Assembly (NCBI GenBank): GCA_960531495.1
Contig: OY482850.1
Span: 8,445,087 to 8,509,086, forward strand
DNA from: Zeus faber
Taxonomy: Eukaryota > Chordata > Actinopteri > Zeiformes > Zeidae
Direction of reading: 5' to 3'
DNA: 64,000 nt
Of the stretch, positions 1 through 13,728 are shown piece after piece. The position numbers were made by a program, and so were the translations under genes. The notes under the pieces were generated by a model, which was given only the letters and a program-made list of their open reading frames with translations, had not been told where the DNA came from and did no database searches. Numbering within the stretch: position 1 is the first letter of the stretch; each line of letters starts with the position of its first letter.

Positions 1-3000
1 GTCCGTCCCAGGCAGCTCTTTCTAGTCTGAAGATCAGCGATGAGTTAGAAGAAGAGACAGGGAATGATAAATTACGCAGTAGCTAGACATCAGCAGTCAC
101 CCCCCCCCCCCCCCCCCAAATAACAGCCTCACGCAGATGAGATGAGCCGCTGACAGGGCCACTGTCTGAGGCTGAATGGTGACCATGGCGACGTGTTAAA
201 TCGCACCGCAAACAGGGCTGACTCTGGGCCTCGGAGTAGCCCAACCCGCCGCTCCACACCCTCTCTGGAGGAGGAAATGAAAGGTTCGGCTTGACTTTCC
301 CCTGCTGGAGACGAGTGTTGTTCTTTTGGGTGACGTCCAGATTGTACACATGACACACGGGTGATAATTATGTCCCTGCACTTTAAATCCAGCTGTCTGA
401 CAATGAGGCCTCGGAGGAGAACGGTACGATTAGATAAAGGACAAGTTGAGTCAATTTCACTTCACTTCCCACTCACTTTCCCTACAACCTGAAAACTAGG
501 AATTTGCAACACCATGGCAACAGGTGACCACCCAAACAAAAGTTTTGATGTGGAGGCTTTTCCAATAGAGATCCTACTCGGTAAATAGACGTGGCTACTG
601 GTGCACAAAGACATCGTGAGTATGACAAAAGGGTTTTCTTTCACGCTGTGTGAACTTGCCCTCTTGTTTGAGCGAAAACACTCTACAGGCTTAAACATGA
701 AATGCTTTTGTACTGAATTCGATTTTGATTTCTTAAGGGGGTTTGAATGCAGCAGTGATAAGCAAGGTGGTGCTTTGCTGACCAGAAAGGGGAAAAGGAG
801 ACGGAACAACATGTGAGTTCACAGATCAGTGGTGAAGTCACTCAAAGGCAGCAAGCCAAACATGAATCAGACACACACGCACACACACACGCTCTGAACA
901 CTGCCAAGTGCCAACTCATCTGCAGGCACAGAGTGTTCATTTTGACTTTATTTAGATTTACATACAAAATCCACTTCATTTAATTCCATTCCATTCCAAA
1001 TTTAGATTCAAAGTCTGATTTATCTTTTCTTTAAAAAAAATATAGCGTTTCGTCAAATCTTCCTCTTGGGTTCAATTCATGTTCTAGTATCGATAAGATT
1101 ACTAAATATCGCAATCTATTGGCGACCAAAAGGAATTGAGACAAAAATGGCAAAACACTTCTCCCTCGTTTCCGCTTTAAACCCTTTTCTGATTCCGAGA
1201 CAATGGTATCCAGCAGCCTGTTTTCAAAGCCAGCATTGTCAGCAGCAATTGAAGTTACACTGGTGTTTGTGGAATCTGTCATCAGCTGCTTCAAATCCTC
1301 AGCTAGGCACTATTGTCTTTGCATGGTTTGAAAACGTTAAAAACTTTGAACACCATGGCAACCAGTGATAAATAAAGCCGGCTCTCACCAACACCAATAA
1401 TGGAGAGCTGGTCCAATAGACTTGTGAGGGGCCAGTCAGATTGAACTATTACTGTCCTTTTTATTTTTATTTTTTTTTTAATTGTCAACATTTGAGCAAG
1501 AGCTTAGAATTCGAGCTTTTGGTAATAAAATCAGTTATTTGTAAAAATGTGTGGCAGCGAGCCATAGAAAACTGCATATGTAGTTGTCGGAAAAACTTGT
1601 CTTGTGTTTTTAAGAGAGGTATTTTTTGAGAGGTATTTGAAACATAAATTACCGTGTGCACGTGCAGAGACATGTAATTGCTCATTCACACACAAACAGT
1701 GTTGGAGAGAAACGTCCCCTGTATGTCAAAATGGAGTAAATCCAGTTCAAACTAATAGCATTTGTAGACCTATATATTTATACGAACTGGAACCTTGGAA
1801 AACCACAGGAGTCTGAGAATAAATTCACATTACACAGCTCTTTGTAGAGATCACAGCCTGTTTAAACTTTTCCATCCCACTGTTTGCTTTAGAATACTCC
1901 GCCAGACTCTATGATTCTGGCTTTGCTGCCCGACCGAGTCCAAACTCTCCGCTCTGCAGGTTGAACGCAGTCATATATATCGAGACTTTACTTCTTGAAA
2001 CCCATCACTCAATATTCAATAGACACCAATCATCACATCCCGGAGAACAAAACTGTTGATTTGAGAATGATTCATGAGAATATGTTTTATAACAGTTTGG
2101 TGAGGCACATGAGGCGTTAGGTTTTCCAAATACTTCCTCGTCTCTCGTTGGAATGGTTCTTGAGGTTTGTTTATCCAACACGTGTCACAACAAAAGGTTT
2201 CACAGAACTACTTTCGGGACAGCAAGCAAACACCTGAGATCCATGATCCATAGATAATGTTATCCGTGTGAACAGCTCCAAAGGACCTTCCCTCTTCTGG
2301 AGGCCAGCTCAAGATGCTCCATCGTTCTGTGGTTCACAAATTCCTTCTATGGATTCTCATCGGGCCATTTCGCAGGAAATGTATTTGTTTCTCGTGGATT
2401 TCCTTGGCGAGTATTTTGTGTGGGAGAGGCCCCTGCAGATTAAATGCTATGTATAATTTCGTAGTAATTTTGTGGTGTCGCCCCTGCTGTAGAAGCTCCG
2501 TGGGCTGAGATAAAAAGTGGACGTGACACATTCAGCGCAAGGCTGCTTGGGTGTGAGGTCATAGCTCCACTCTGGGATCATCAGGAAAGCTGAACCCTGA
2601 TGTGATGTTCTGTCCTCGTTTGCTGTAATTGGAAAAGCTGCATTCCCAACAAGTCTGCTTTTCATTTTTTCCAATTAGATACATTTGGCTGCAATGGCGC
2701 TTGCAGCAGGAGCTCATTGTGTTTCGTAACTCTTTGGAAACGTGACCTCTGAACTTCCTGAAAACAAAACCATATTGCAAGCCCCAACGTATTCCGCGGC
2801 AAACAATGTCGATTTTACTTTTCAACACCGTTGACGCCGATTCAGATGAAGCTTTGGAGCTATGAACAATCCGTGTGAACGGTGAATGGACTGTTTGTGA
2901 GTGTGCCATTAGTCCTGAATAAAGGCTCCAACCCCAAGGGCTGATTGTGATCAGGAGAATTCTTGGCACGCAAATGACTCTCAATGTTCCCTTACAACCC

Positions 3001-4280
3001 AAGAACTCTCAATGGCAATTATACACTCATCGCCCACTTTGACTTAATGAGCGCCGAAAGCAGGGCGTTGGTTCCAAGCCGTTTATTGAATGAACCTCTG
3101 TGGTGCGTGACTTGGAGTCATTCTAGGCCTTTTCTCCAGCATCTCGTCCAGATGAGATACCATTTTGTCCTTCTTCCGTTCTCTAGGAAAGCGGTCTAGT
3201 TTAACCGGCCTCCACGTTAGTCCTCCTCTAATCCTCTAAGACCCGGTACAGTATCAGCTGGAGGTGCGAAGGTCGAGGGCTTAACGCGGGAGCCTGCAGA
3301 GGTGTCAGGAGAGCTTAGAGATGGAGGCCTGTCCTTTCCCTGTGCCTGTGTAAAAAAAAAAAAGATGGATGGCGGGGAGGCTCGGGATCTGACAGCGCCG
3401 GTCGCCAGTGGGATGGATGGCGCGCACGAGCCACCAACGTCCCGTCAGAGAGTGGGTGCGCGAGGGATCAGGCGGCCGAAACAAAAGCGCTTCTGTCGGG
3501 TCGCAAGATAAGGAATTCACCGACTCCTTCGCCCTTTGTTAGGGCTTGCTGTCGGAGCCGCTCTCCATGTGATGTTTATTCAACACATGGTATTATGTGG
3601 AGAATGCTTGTGACTGACGTGTTTGTTTTACGCCATGGTAGGAGGTTTAATGATGACAGTAGCTGGCTCTCACTGGGTGTGTGAAATGTCAATGTGTTTA
3701 TACAGTATATTCCCCAAGCATCGCGGTGAGAATCCACCGCATGCCCCAAAGTAGGGGGCATCTTGTGAAAACTTTGAAAAACGTTATTGGAGGTTGCAGC
3801 TTTTAAAAGGCGCGATCAGCAACATCGGACGATGGGCGAGGAAAAGCGCCTCTAAAGGAAGCCACAGAGACTACACCAACATTGCCAAGAATGAAGTTCC
3901 TCCTCCGCGAGGCTTCCTAGCCTTGTGTGAGTGTTCGTCCATGCTTTAACAAACTAAAATGAAAGTTCGGGCATAAAAGGACCGTACTTCAGAGGCGGGG
4001 CTTGAGCAGAGATTGACAGCTCTGGGTGTGAGGGACAATTCCTCCTAAATAGAAAGTCCGGGCCAGATTGCTAGTCTTGAGGACCTGAAAACTCAGCAGC
4101 CGTCAAGGGTATCAGTGGACTGACTGGCTTTGGTCAACAACGTTTGCAAACCTCCACCGCTCTATCACGGTCTATTTGTGCAACTTAGAATATTACTGAT
4201 TGCACCTTTTCTTTATTGTTATTGTTATTGTTATTATTTATTTGAACTTATTTTGTTTTGTTTTAACTTTCTTATTTTGC
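1..4280. other. Upstream noncoding DNA, no gene seen
   Basis: No open frame here resembles a known protein or has splice-flanked coding character. The sequence holds a run of 18 C (100-117). Two blocks resemble each other loosely (about 480-560 and 1327-1415). Both carry CACCATGGCAAC, followed about 50 bases later by a CCAATAGA motif, so an old local duplication is possible. A slightly GC-richer patch lies at 3240-3560 without promoter hallmarks I would defend. This is intergenic DNA or a far-upstream intron. Confidence 0.5.
100..117. repeat. Poly-C run
   Basis: Eighteen consecutive C, a mononucleotide tract. Nothing else marks the site. Confidence 0.9.
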
Positions 4281-4281
4281 T

Positions 4282-4313
<32 letters not shown>

Positions 4314-4351
4314 AGTTGATGTGTGCCTATCAGTATTTTAGTGTATGCATA

Positions 4352-4429
<78 letters not shown>

Positions 4430-4550
4430 TGTGTATAAACATTACAAGTTTGTGATTGGTCCCAAGTGTTGTGTGTGTTTAAGTGTGTGCAAATATGTGT
4501 CTGTCCTTGTGTTTGGCTGTGTGCATATTAGTGTGTGTGTGTGTGTGTGC
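4271..4550. repeat. (TG)n microsatellite cluster
   Basis: A nearly pure TG tract at about 4351-4434 is flanked by shorter interrupted TG tracts (4281-4313, 4531-4549). Frames through it read as Cys-Val or Thr-His repeats and are not genes. Confidence 0.95.
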
Positions 4551-5391
4551 AAGGTGGGGTCAGGCCTCCGGGATGAGCTCCCCCGTCCTCCCCGGGCTTT
4601 GTGTACGGGCTCCGGTTGAAAAGTGCTCTTTGTGCCAGCCTCAGATCACATGTCACAATATTTGAACAGCTGCAGACCATAGTCGCGCGTTTGACCTTCT
4701 CTCTCTCGACAGCCGGAGCGCAGATCTGCCCGGATAAAGGAGAAGGAGAAGTGTGAGAGTTTGGAGCGGTGGGCGGAGGGAGGATTGTGTGTGGGAGTGC
4801 GTTGGTGTGAAGGAGAAAGGGAGATGAAGGAAGAGAGGACATGTGTAGGGTTTTACACTTGTCTTCTTCATGACCTCACTCTGCGGCTGTCAGCACAGTT
4901 GCCCCGAAATCATTTGAACCCAATGCAGTTTTATTGCTATAGCATAGAGCATGGCATGTGAGATTCAGCTACGATGCCTCTTTTTGGTCATTAAAAAGCC
5001 TAGAAGCCAAAAAGGTCTATGGACATCATATGTATCTCAACCTTTTTTCTTCTTTTTGCATTTAATTCTCACAAAGGCTATGAAGTTGGGTTTTGAAAAA
5101 ACATTACGATTTAGAGATGTCCCCAAAACTGTGTAAGGGCCTAATATACCGTACCTTCCGCACCCGCGTAGCCACGAGGGTCCGCGTGACGTAAATTTGA
5201 TCCACTGGTCACGTTCCCGTACCTCCTAGATTTTGTGACCGAGGGGACTGTATGCACCCGCAAACTGCGCATGCATTGGTGATGTGCTTTGGCAGGTTTG
5301 TGAAACACTATACAGACAGAACGGAATAAAAAACGAGTTTGCCAGAAAATAAGCTGACAATCACTTCACGTAACATTAACCTTCTGTGTTT

Positions 5392-5654
5392 TTTTGCCGA
5401 ACATTAGAATAAAATACATTCGCTGTCACTCAGAAGTGGGGAAAAACCTGCTCGGCATTAACCAGTTTCCGAAAAATACAGACCACCAAACACAGTTAGT
5501 TGCTCGTTGCTCAGCAACGAGAAACTAACTGTGTTTGGTGGTCTGTATTTTCACAGAGTTTTTCACAGAGTTTTTCGGAAACCGGTTAATTCCAAGCAGG
5601 TTTTCTCCACTTGCGGGCGACAGCGACTATATTTTATTCTATTGTTCGGCAAAA
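5392..5654. repeat. 263-bp foldback (imperfect palindrome)
   Basis: The outer ends are TTTTGCCGAACA (5392) and its complement ending at 5654. The arms stay complementary almost to the centre near 5511, where CGTTGC-TCA-GCAACG closes the hairpin with essentially no loop. The right arm carries an extra direct duplication of about 13 bases (5550-5575) that the left arm lacks. It could be a foldback MITE or a locally generated inverted duplication. No transposase or clear target-site duplication is visible. Confidence 0.75.
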
Positions 5655-5739
5655 CATGGACGCCTGCGGTAAATTTAGATTTTCAGTGCACCTGTGTGGA
5701 ACAGACACGTGCAGAGGAGGGGGGTGGGGGCTGAGGGTC

Positions 5740-7210
5740 CCCGAGCACCTGCCCCTTGATGCCCCATGACGCCCTTTTCATCAGGGGTTAGGGGTTTTTT
5801 TCAGGCGTGACTGGGCATGGAGGTAGTGGATTGTCTGGGTAAGATTTGCCTATTCATGAGGAACGTGTCCTTGGGTGCCCGTGACCTGTGCTCCGCTGTG
5901 CGTCTCCAGGGCGCTCCGTTTCCTTATGGAATGAAACTATTGATATTACATTTATGTGCAGAACCACGCCTGTGTCCATTTTGGATTATAATAGAGCCTT
6001 AAGACTCAGTGTTCAGTGAGAGAAGCAATAAGGTTGGGCACCAATAATGGTCATCAACTGTAAGAACTCACATCGGGATATTTCCCTGACAGCCTCATCC
6101 AGGGCTTTTCATTCAGCCTGTCCAACACAACCAGTCCAATGATGGCTCATTGGAGGTTGTTGTTATGGTTCGGTCTGTGCATCTGATTCGTGTCCTAAGC
6201 AAATCCTAGGAGGTAGAATAATGTTTTTCAGTCATGAGATCGCCAGCACAAATGAGTACCGACAATATAACTACACTTTTACCTTGAAGATGATGGTTTG
6301 GTCGTGTCTTTCGCAAAGAGAGACTCTTCAGTCGTATCCGCTCCAAGGCCAGATTTCATGATGATTCTTCTCCCTCAGCAGCTTCCCTCCAGGTCTTGTT
6401 GTGATATTGACTCTGGGAGAGTAAATCCTGACCATGGGGTCAGACGGTGGATGGCTAGGCTGGAGAACCACTAGAGAAAGGACTTGCCGGAGAAAAAAAA
6501 ACATTCCCCCAGGGACTACACTACAGGGAGTGATAAAGCCCTTTATTCGGCATAAATGAGATCAAAGCCTCATTTAGACCCAAGGATTTTCGAGCACTTT
6601 TGTCTCTAGGTCACGAGGATAACGGTGGGTACGGGGGAAGAGATAAGTTGCACTACTTCTCTTGGCTGAAATATTGTGTAAAGGCACCGCAATCGCACTA
6701 ACTGTATATTAGCCGGTTTCCCTGCTTGGAGATGAAACAAGATGATTAATGTAATATACAGGATGATTCTTGCTTCAACTTTATCCTATGATTTGTATAT
6801 TTTTAGAAATGTGGCCATTTTTGTATATTTGGCTTTTTTGGGGCATTTCTGGAAATCTTGCTATTTTCTTTGCTTGTTTTTTTAATTTGGCTACTTTTTG
6901 GAAATATAGCTTTTCCTCTGTTTGTGTTTTTAGTTTTGGGGCATTTCTTGGAAATTTGGCTGTTTTTTGGGCTTTTTTTTTTTCGTATATTTGGTCATTT
7001 TATATATGTAAATATTTCTTTGGTTGGTTTTGTATATTTGGCATTTTTTTCCCAGACTATTTGTCTGACCAGCAATGCACCAAGTGTTACAAATTCCTTG
7101 TTTATAGAAATGTACCTGGGCATTTAAACAGATTCTGACTGAAATTCTAGAGAAGAAGGAAAGGATATGTGTTTGAAGTGTGGGTCTGGGTGTGAAAGTG
7201 CTGGTATCAG
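5740..7210. other. Noncoding; T-rich degenerate repeats at 6770-7050
   Basis: No gene seen. The stretch 6770-7050 repeats loose versions of GGGCATTTCTTGGAAATTTGGCT and TATATTTGGC. It opens long frames rich in Phe, Leu and Trp, but these come from composition and repetition. A decayed tandem repeat is the likeliest reading. Confidence 0.4.
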
Positions 7211-7216
7211 TGCGTT

Positions 7217-7292
7217 TGTTAACTGTGTGTGTGTGTGTGTGTGTGTATGTGTGTCTGTGTGTGTGTCTGTGTGTGTGTGTGCGCGGTGTGCG
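7217..7292. repeat. (TG)n microsatellite, interrupted
   Basis: TG dinucleotides with TATG and TCTG interruptions, followed by GC-containing TG repeats and a short TC tract. Confidence 0.9.
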
Positions 7293-7929
7293 TGTGCGTC
7301 TCTCTCTCTGCGTACCTGAGCATCCCCGCGACCTGTGACGTCGAGTGAGAACAGCATTGGTTTCTGTCCTTGGGCTCAGTGATGCTGAACACTGCCATCA
7401 TGGCCGCCATGTATCAAGTTCAAACATGGACTGAAACCATGACCTCAGCGCGTAGAGGAATTCCCAAGGCGATATTAGTTGATATGTCATGTAATTAAAA
7501 TGCGAAGTCGCAATGGGGCCGCTTGATGATCTCTGCTGTTAAAATCAACAGCGCAGGCTGGATCGTGTCTTCCAGATTAAAATCAAGGTCGAGTTCCGAG
7601 GTCAAGCATTCGGAACCGAGAACATAAATTCAGCTTAGATAATATGAAAATGACATGTTAAATGTTTGCTTGTGACTAGGGACAACTCAAGATTTTGTGG
7701 GGGAGGTTTTATCACAGCATCCATTTGGAAGCTCGCTGTTTGAGTTCTGCATCGTCTAATTGTCTCGAGGCGGTAATGAAATATCTTCACGCAGGGTTGT
7801 GCTCCCTCAGCATAACTGATTACAGTGAGCACACGCTGGCTGGAGAACAGCCCGGTCAGGATTTTGGGAATGTCACATTGTCTTAGTAACTTAGAGAAGG
7901 ACAGAGATAGAGAGATTGTTGTATTTACA

Positions 7930-8250
7930 TATGTCTATATTTATGTCTACATTATTTTTTTATTGCAATATCTACATTTTTCTATTTTTGTTTTAGGTTA
8001 GCTTTACTAACTATGTACATCTGTATGTATATTCACTTAGTTATTTATATATATATTGTATTTTTTATTTTATTATTATTATTATTATTTTTTTTTTTGT
8101 TTATTATTTGTTTATATTTTTTACAGTATATTAAAATGTTTCTATTTTTATTTTTTAGGATATCTTCACTTATATGTCTATGTATTTTTAACGGCAACAT
8201 TTAGATTTTTCCGTTTTTAATTTTAGGTTATATCCTAAATTCTTTGTTTT
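7930..8250. repeat. AT-rich degenerate duplicated segment
   Basis: The motif series ATGTCTA, TATTTTT, GCAA(C/T)ATxTA, TTTTAGGTTA occurs at about 7930-8000 and again at 8173-8230. This suggests a decayed duplication with a period near 240 bases. No coding content. Confidence 0.35.
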
Positions 8251-8307
8251 AGGGTTAGGGTTGTAAACATATGTTTCTCATGCCATAAATCCCAAGGAAA
8301 GCAGGGA

Positions 8308-8353
<46 letters not shown>
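8308..8353. repeat. (GAT)n trinucleotide microsatellite
   Basis: About fifteen GAT units. The antisense frame reads poly-His and is not a gene. Confidence 0.95.
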
Positions 8354-9189
8354 TGGGACAGAAAGGAAAAAAAAGAGGGGAAAAGATTTGAATGGGAGTG
8401 ATAGAAATAGGGAAAGTGGGACAACTTGGCAGTGGCGCAGGTCACAATTCAACGTCTGGGTTAAGTCAAGGCCAAGATGTCAGAGTCAATAGCTCTGCAG
8501 CAGAAGCGACGCCTGGAAAATACTTTAGAAACACTTAGAAAACTTTTTTTTAATTTTTTTTTATTCCTGGCGCAAAGCGTACCAAGCTGCTATTACATAA
8601 CCACACCCAGGACACAGGAAGAGCTTAAATATCTTCAAAAGTAATTAACGAGATTGAGGGACGGTAATGCTCGCCAAACTATGGTGTAAGTCCATTACAA
8701 AAAAATAAAATAAAATACCCGGCCGAGAACAATAAAACAAATGAGGTCATTGATAAGTGTAATTTTATTTTAGTGTGTAACCCGTCTAATTTCAAATAAT
8801 TCAATATAATTTACCTTCTCCATCTTTGTGTATCTGACATGACTTTATTTCATGTGGAGCTTATTAAGATCAGATTACACTTTTAAGAGGTTAGTCTCAA
8901 ACAGTAGACTTAGAAGCTTCGACTTAGCGTCTGCATTACAGATGATGGAATTTTTTAGTACATTATTTATGAACATCAAATGTGTGCATTAATGTGCATT
9001 TGTGTAATAAATTTATTATTACATACTGTATTACAGATGTATGGGGTTAGATTTTTATTTCAGACCTCAACTCAATGTCAACAACTTTAGCATCTAGGAT
9101 TTGCAGCAGGGATTTTTGCAGTTTAACCCTATCAGGGGTCCAGCCCCATTGTCCATTTATTGTTAATGAAAAACTGATGTCAGTAGTCT

Positions 9190-9605
9190 ATGGATCTCAT
9201 GCATCCGCGCACTCACAGACAAGATGAATAGAATGTGTATTTGGGGTGGTCCCGACATGCTGTCGTCCAAGTTTGATCCAGATCAGTCCATTATTGTGGA
9301 ATAATTTAGTAATAAACTAAAAAAAAAGGGTAAAAATTGTTTTTATTATTGCCACAACACATGCCGCCCAAATGACGGCTCGCACAGGTCCCATTATAGC
9401 ATTGCAGTCTAGTGATTGGTCAACAACCGGGTCCTCACCAAGATGGCGGCATGTGGAGATGTGACTGATGTCAGAACTTCATGGATGTCATGGATCCGAC
9501 GACCCCACAGACAATCTGAATAAGATGTGTATTCGGGGCAGTTCCAACATGGCCTTGTTCCGGTTTTATCCAGATCAGTTCCGTATTGTGGATGGAGTTT
9601 GTGAT
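9190..9605. repeat. Pair of diverged direct repeats, period about 290 bp
   Basis: Blocks at about 9197-9300 and 9488-9595 share ordered motifs: CATGxATCCG, CACAGACAA, TGTGTATT(T/C)GGGG, then TCCAGATCAGT and TATTGTGGA. The unit is unidentified. It recalls the duplicated block at 22200-22905 in style (short repeated sentences around GATCCAGA or GATCTACTTCA), but I see no clear homology between the two. Confidence 0.5.
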
Positions 9606-10204
9606 CAACAATCACTATCACTATCTCAACTTCTGCATCATTGAATACACTGGAGGAGATAGCCAGGACACCGGGCTCACCGCGGATCGTTGTCGGCTCT
9701 GGCAGACGGCCTTGTGGGATCCAATTGGCCTGCTTGCTGATGGACTTTCAGACGAGTGCAATTTATCCTTGTTTTTCGTCTGATCGTAATTATCCATGTG
9801 TGACAAAGTGAATAATCTGTGCAACCTGCAGATATAGTTGCGATTGGACTTTCACTAAAGGAATATAAGATACTAACTCTTAACTATACTAAGTTACAAA
9901 GTGACAGGTATTATTTTACTACTATTAACCTTTATTATGTTTAAAAAAAAATTGTGAAAGTATTACCAGAATTCACTTGGATTAAACAAAGCGCAGCGTA
10001 TTAAACATTATAAATCATAAATATATATGCTTCTGAGGACAACTAAAACACACCAGAGTAAGTTAGAATAAAAACCCAATAATATCAGTGTCAGAATTTA
10101 TAGACATTCCAGAGATATTGATGTATACAAATCCCTGAACTATAATATGTAATATATATATAATTACTGGTAACAAGGGAACGCGTATGTGTATGTGTTT
10201 TGAA

Positions 10205-10293
10205 ATATTTTCATTCTTTTAGTGTTTTTTGTGATCACGATATTGATTAAAATAATTGTGATTTATTTTAGCCATAATCACGCAGCCCTACTT
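10205..10293. mobile_element. Degenerate hAT-type MITE end
   Basis: The segment runs from a GATCACGATATTGATT stretch to CACGCAGCCCTAC at 10281-10293. This resembles the terminal 'AGGGCTGC' ends of short hAT-like elements common in fish. Only one end is recognisable and no duplication of the target was found. Confidence 0.4.
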
Positions 10294-10507
10294 CAGAATG
10301 ATAACTGCTGTTGCAGCGTAGGAAACCCACCTACAGCCGCAAACACCTTTACACCGTACACATTACACTGTCACTGGGCTGGAATAAATGAACTGCTTCA
10401 GTCACAAAACACACCAGAACTGAGAATCAAAGCACACTCGTATTGCTGCGCACAGCTTTATTTGATTTATTATAATTGAAAGTTGACCGCTTACTGAGAT
10501 ATTGTAC

Positions 10508-10509
<2 letters not shown>

Positions 10510-10582
<73 letters not shown>
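10510..10582. repeat. (GT)n microsatellite
   Basis: About 36 uninterrupted GT units. Confidence 0.97.
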
Positions 10583-10587
<5 letters not shown>

Positions 10588-12814
10588 TAGTGCATTTAAA
10601 GACGTACAGTGTGTATGCATGCCTTTCTCCACGTCAGCGACATATCAAATGCTGTCAAATAAAAAAAGAACAAAATGTGATTAAGAATAAATGTTATCCA
10701 TTGGAACCCTTTGCTGCCCAAGCATTTACTCTAAGAGTAAAGTAAATGTAGACATTGAGTTATTTCCCCTTATAGCCATCGCAAGGACAGCCATACTGGT
10801 CCCGGATGCCAAGGCTCTGCCGGAGGTCAGGGTCGAAGGTTCCGGCTTGTGACATCTGACCCTCTTTGTCTCTAGGAAAAGGCATGAATTATGGTTTACT
10901 GCTTTAGCAGTTCATGGACTTGCGTGTGAGAACCTGGGTCCAGCCGCGGGCCCCGAGCCGCGCCCTGACCACCGCTGCCGCCACCGCTTGCCATCACGCC
11001 GGCCCCCAGAACTGAGGTCTCCCGAACACATCATGATATATTTAGTCCGACCACAGACGGGGCCAGAGCTCCAATTGTCCGCTCCACTCGCCACTCGCTG
11101 TCTGTTCGTCTTTGTGACTGTTGTTTCTTTTGGTTTCCCCTTTCCGAGGACTTCTTCCATTGCTGTGACCTTGACGTTGCCCCCCCCCCCCTCTCTCTCT
11201 GTCTCTCTCGCTCCCACTTCCCACCTTGCTCAGGGGTGGGGGGATAGGGCCAGCTCGGATCAGACTGGAGTTGATTTATGGAGTGTTTTTGCAGGGTTAG
11301 TCCACCCTTATTCTTGGAGGAAATGAAATGTTCAAGTTACAGCGCTGGCCGGGCATACGTTACTCAAAAACACAAATGCCTTTTCGGAGAGAACTCATTC
11401 AATATGCGCTATTGAACTCTTAAGTGGTCCCCCCTCCCCCCACCCCTCCTCTGGTCACTTTTGAAATCAAACGTCTGAACAGTCGCCATCCCTCTGAAAG
11501 CTCTGTGGGCGGTGTTTACCTCCGAGATCTGGGGGGAAGAAAACAAGTCACTGATGGCGGTGGTGGTTTGCTCGCTCGCTCCCAATCCAGATGTCACGTT
11601 TAATCCCAAACACGGTTAATAAGAATAGCAGCGAGTTCGAGTTCAATGAGTTCGAGTCGGAAGACAAGGAGCTGTCGACTCGTATCAAGGAGCAGCGAGG
11701 GAATCTAAAACCTGTCGGCCGACACGGAGACGTCGGCAAAAAGGAGCAAACGACGTCTGCGCGCTTGAGGCTTGAGCGTATTCTTTGTTTGTTTTGTTCT
11801 CTGACGGCTCATTGCACGCCACGCTGCCAGGGAGGTCACCTCAGATCACGACAGGGTGCCTGGCAACTCTCACGCACCTCCCCTCCTTTACACGAAATGA
11901 CTGAGCGATTAAGGCAAGCGATTGGGCAGCAGGATTTCAGAAACCCACCACTCAAGCCCTTTGGCTTTTAAATCTGCATCTGCCGCCATTGTCTCAAACA
12001 TTACAATTGACTGTGGTATTAAGTAAAAGCATGTTTAAAACTTGTTCCGTGTCTGATGTTGATGTACGTCTTGTGGCTAGCGTTTCTATATGCACACATG
12101 GCCACGGTATTTAGCGCTCATGTACATTCCAAATTCATAGATGTCACGTTTATTCATTGCGTGGCCTCCACATATGATGGTATCATGCATTGGTAGTATC
12201 TCTCTCTATTTCTCTCCCCCTCTCTCTCTCTCCCTCTCTCTCTTGTCCTCTGGTGTGCCAGTGTTCACTGGCCTGTGAGAGATTCCTTATGGGAGGCCGT
12301 GTCCATGATGAGATTACATATTACGACCACTGCTCCCTTCATCATCATCATCATCATCAGCAGCATCATTTTTATCATCATCATGTCCCCTGCCCTTTTC
12401 AAGTTCAATTTTATGCTCACTGGGAAGATTATGACATCATCCTAGGTCATAATAAACATTTTACAATGTTCAGCACCCTCCCTTTTTATCCCAGACCTGC
12501 CAGAAAGCTGGGTTGAATTTTGAACTTTTACATCCCTTCAAAATAATTAAATCCCTTGATGCTGCCTTCCGTAACGAGTTTGAGGGCAGATGGAGAGACC
12601 TACCACAACTTCAGAAATTTTAAGTAGTCATTGCAACGTACTTTGGGAAGAAAATGAATTCCAACGGCATTGAAGCCGTAAGCTTGTCAGAAATGAAAAA
12701 CATCTCCCTACTTCCAGTTTCTGCCGGGGTCAAGGAGGATGGGAGGCTCGAGTGACAGGGGCCGTATGTTTCATTAACATCGCTCACATTCCTTCTGCCC
12801 AGTAACAGCATTAG

Positions 12815-12857
12815 ACGAAGAAGAAGAAGAAGACGAAGAAGAAGAAGAAGAAGAGGA
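12815..12857. repeat. (GAA)n tract
   Basis: GAA/GAC trinucleotide repeats. The antisense frame gives poly-Ser or poly-Leu. Confidence 0.9.
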
Positions 12858-13728
12858 ATAAATGCTTGCATTATGCATAGCCCAGGCTGTCCTCGGCAAA
12901 CCACATTTAGGCTGTATCTCTGGAATCGGCAACAGCCCTACCTGGATCTGGGATACCAGATCCAGATCTAGATGGATCTCCATTCTAGAAACACCATTTT
13001 CTCTGGTTCCGCATCACCACCTTCTATAGCTGAGATGAATTCACCCCAAGAGGTCACAGGATCGCTGAGCGGCCCAGGTGACTGCCACCGCCCAGGATGA
13101 ATCGGAAGCCATTGTTGTCGCCGTTCACTCGCAGATAAGCTGACAAGCCGACAAGCCGCTTATTGGTGCAAAACAAAAATGTCTGATGATCCTATACTCC
13201 TCCCATCTTTGGTTGACTGGGTCTACTGACCGGGCCTTTGGCCAGGGATGAAAGTGAATTAGACAGGGAACCCACTTTCCCCTCAAGCTGGCCTCAAAAT
13301 ACTCAAGTCCTCTTTCTGAATTCCCTTGTCGGTCGACATGAGCAGACAGAGCAGTTTATTCCTCCTGGGTCGCCACCTCAATCGCGCTTCAATCGCTGCT
13401 GCTTGTGTAGTTAAGTCAGGGTCTGTGAAAAAATATATAACAACCACTCTCATCATAAATGCGAAATGCGGGACTTCTGCCATTTAACAGCGTTGCTGCG
13501 ACACCTCATTGGTTTCCTCATCATTGCATTTGTTTTTGCTAGTTTCAAATGTGCAGTCATTATCGCTCCAGTACCTTCTCCTTTAATATAATGTTGCATA
13601 ACATGTTTTTATATGACGTCGCGCATATTGTGCATGTTTTATTACACAGGGATTGTTTGCCTTTGCACTCTGTGCAGAATATCACACATCGCTGAGAGCA
13701 GCGAGGGATCTATCTGGTTTCTCCGGCG

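Noticed and set aside
4271-4619. Cys-Val and Thr-His repeat proteins over GT arrays (also at 10402-10745, 19914-20351, 54826-55484)
   Set aside because: They are translations of dinucleotide repeats, open in several frames at once, without splice or start context.
6770-7138. Phe/Trp-rich 122-codon frame resembling a membrane protein
   Set aside because: It comes from a T-rich decayed repeat with repeated TTTGG words; no homology recognised.
11591-11971. 126-codon open frame
   Set aside because: No recognisable domain, no flanking splice sites consistent with coding, and mixed codon use; treated as chance.
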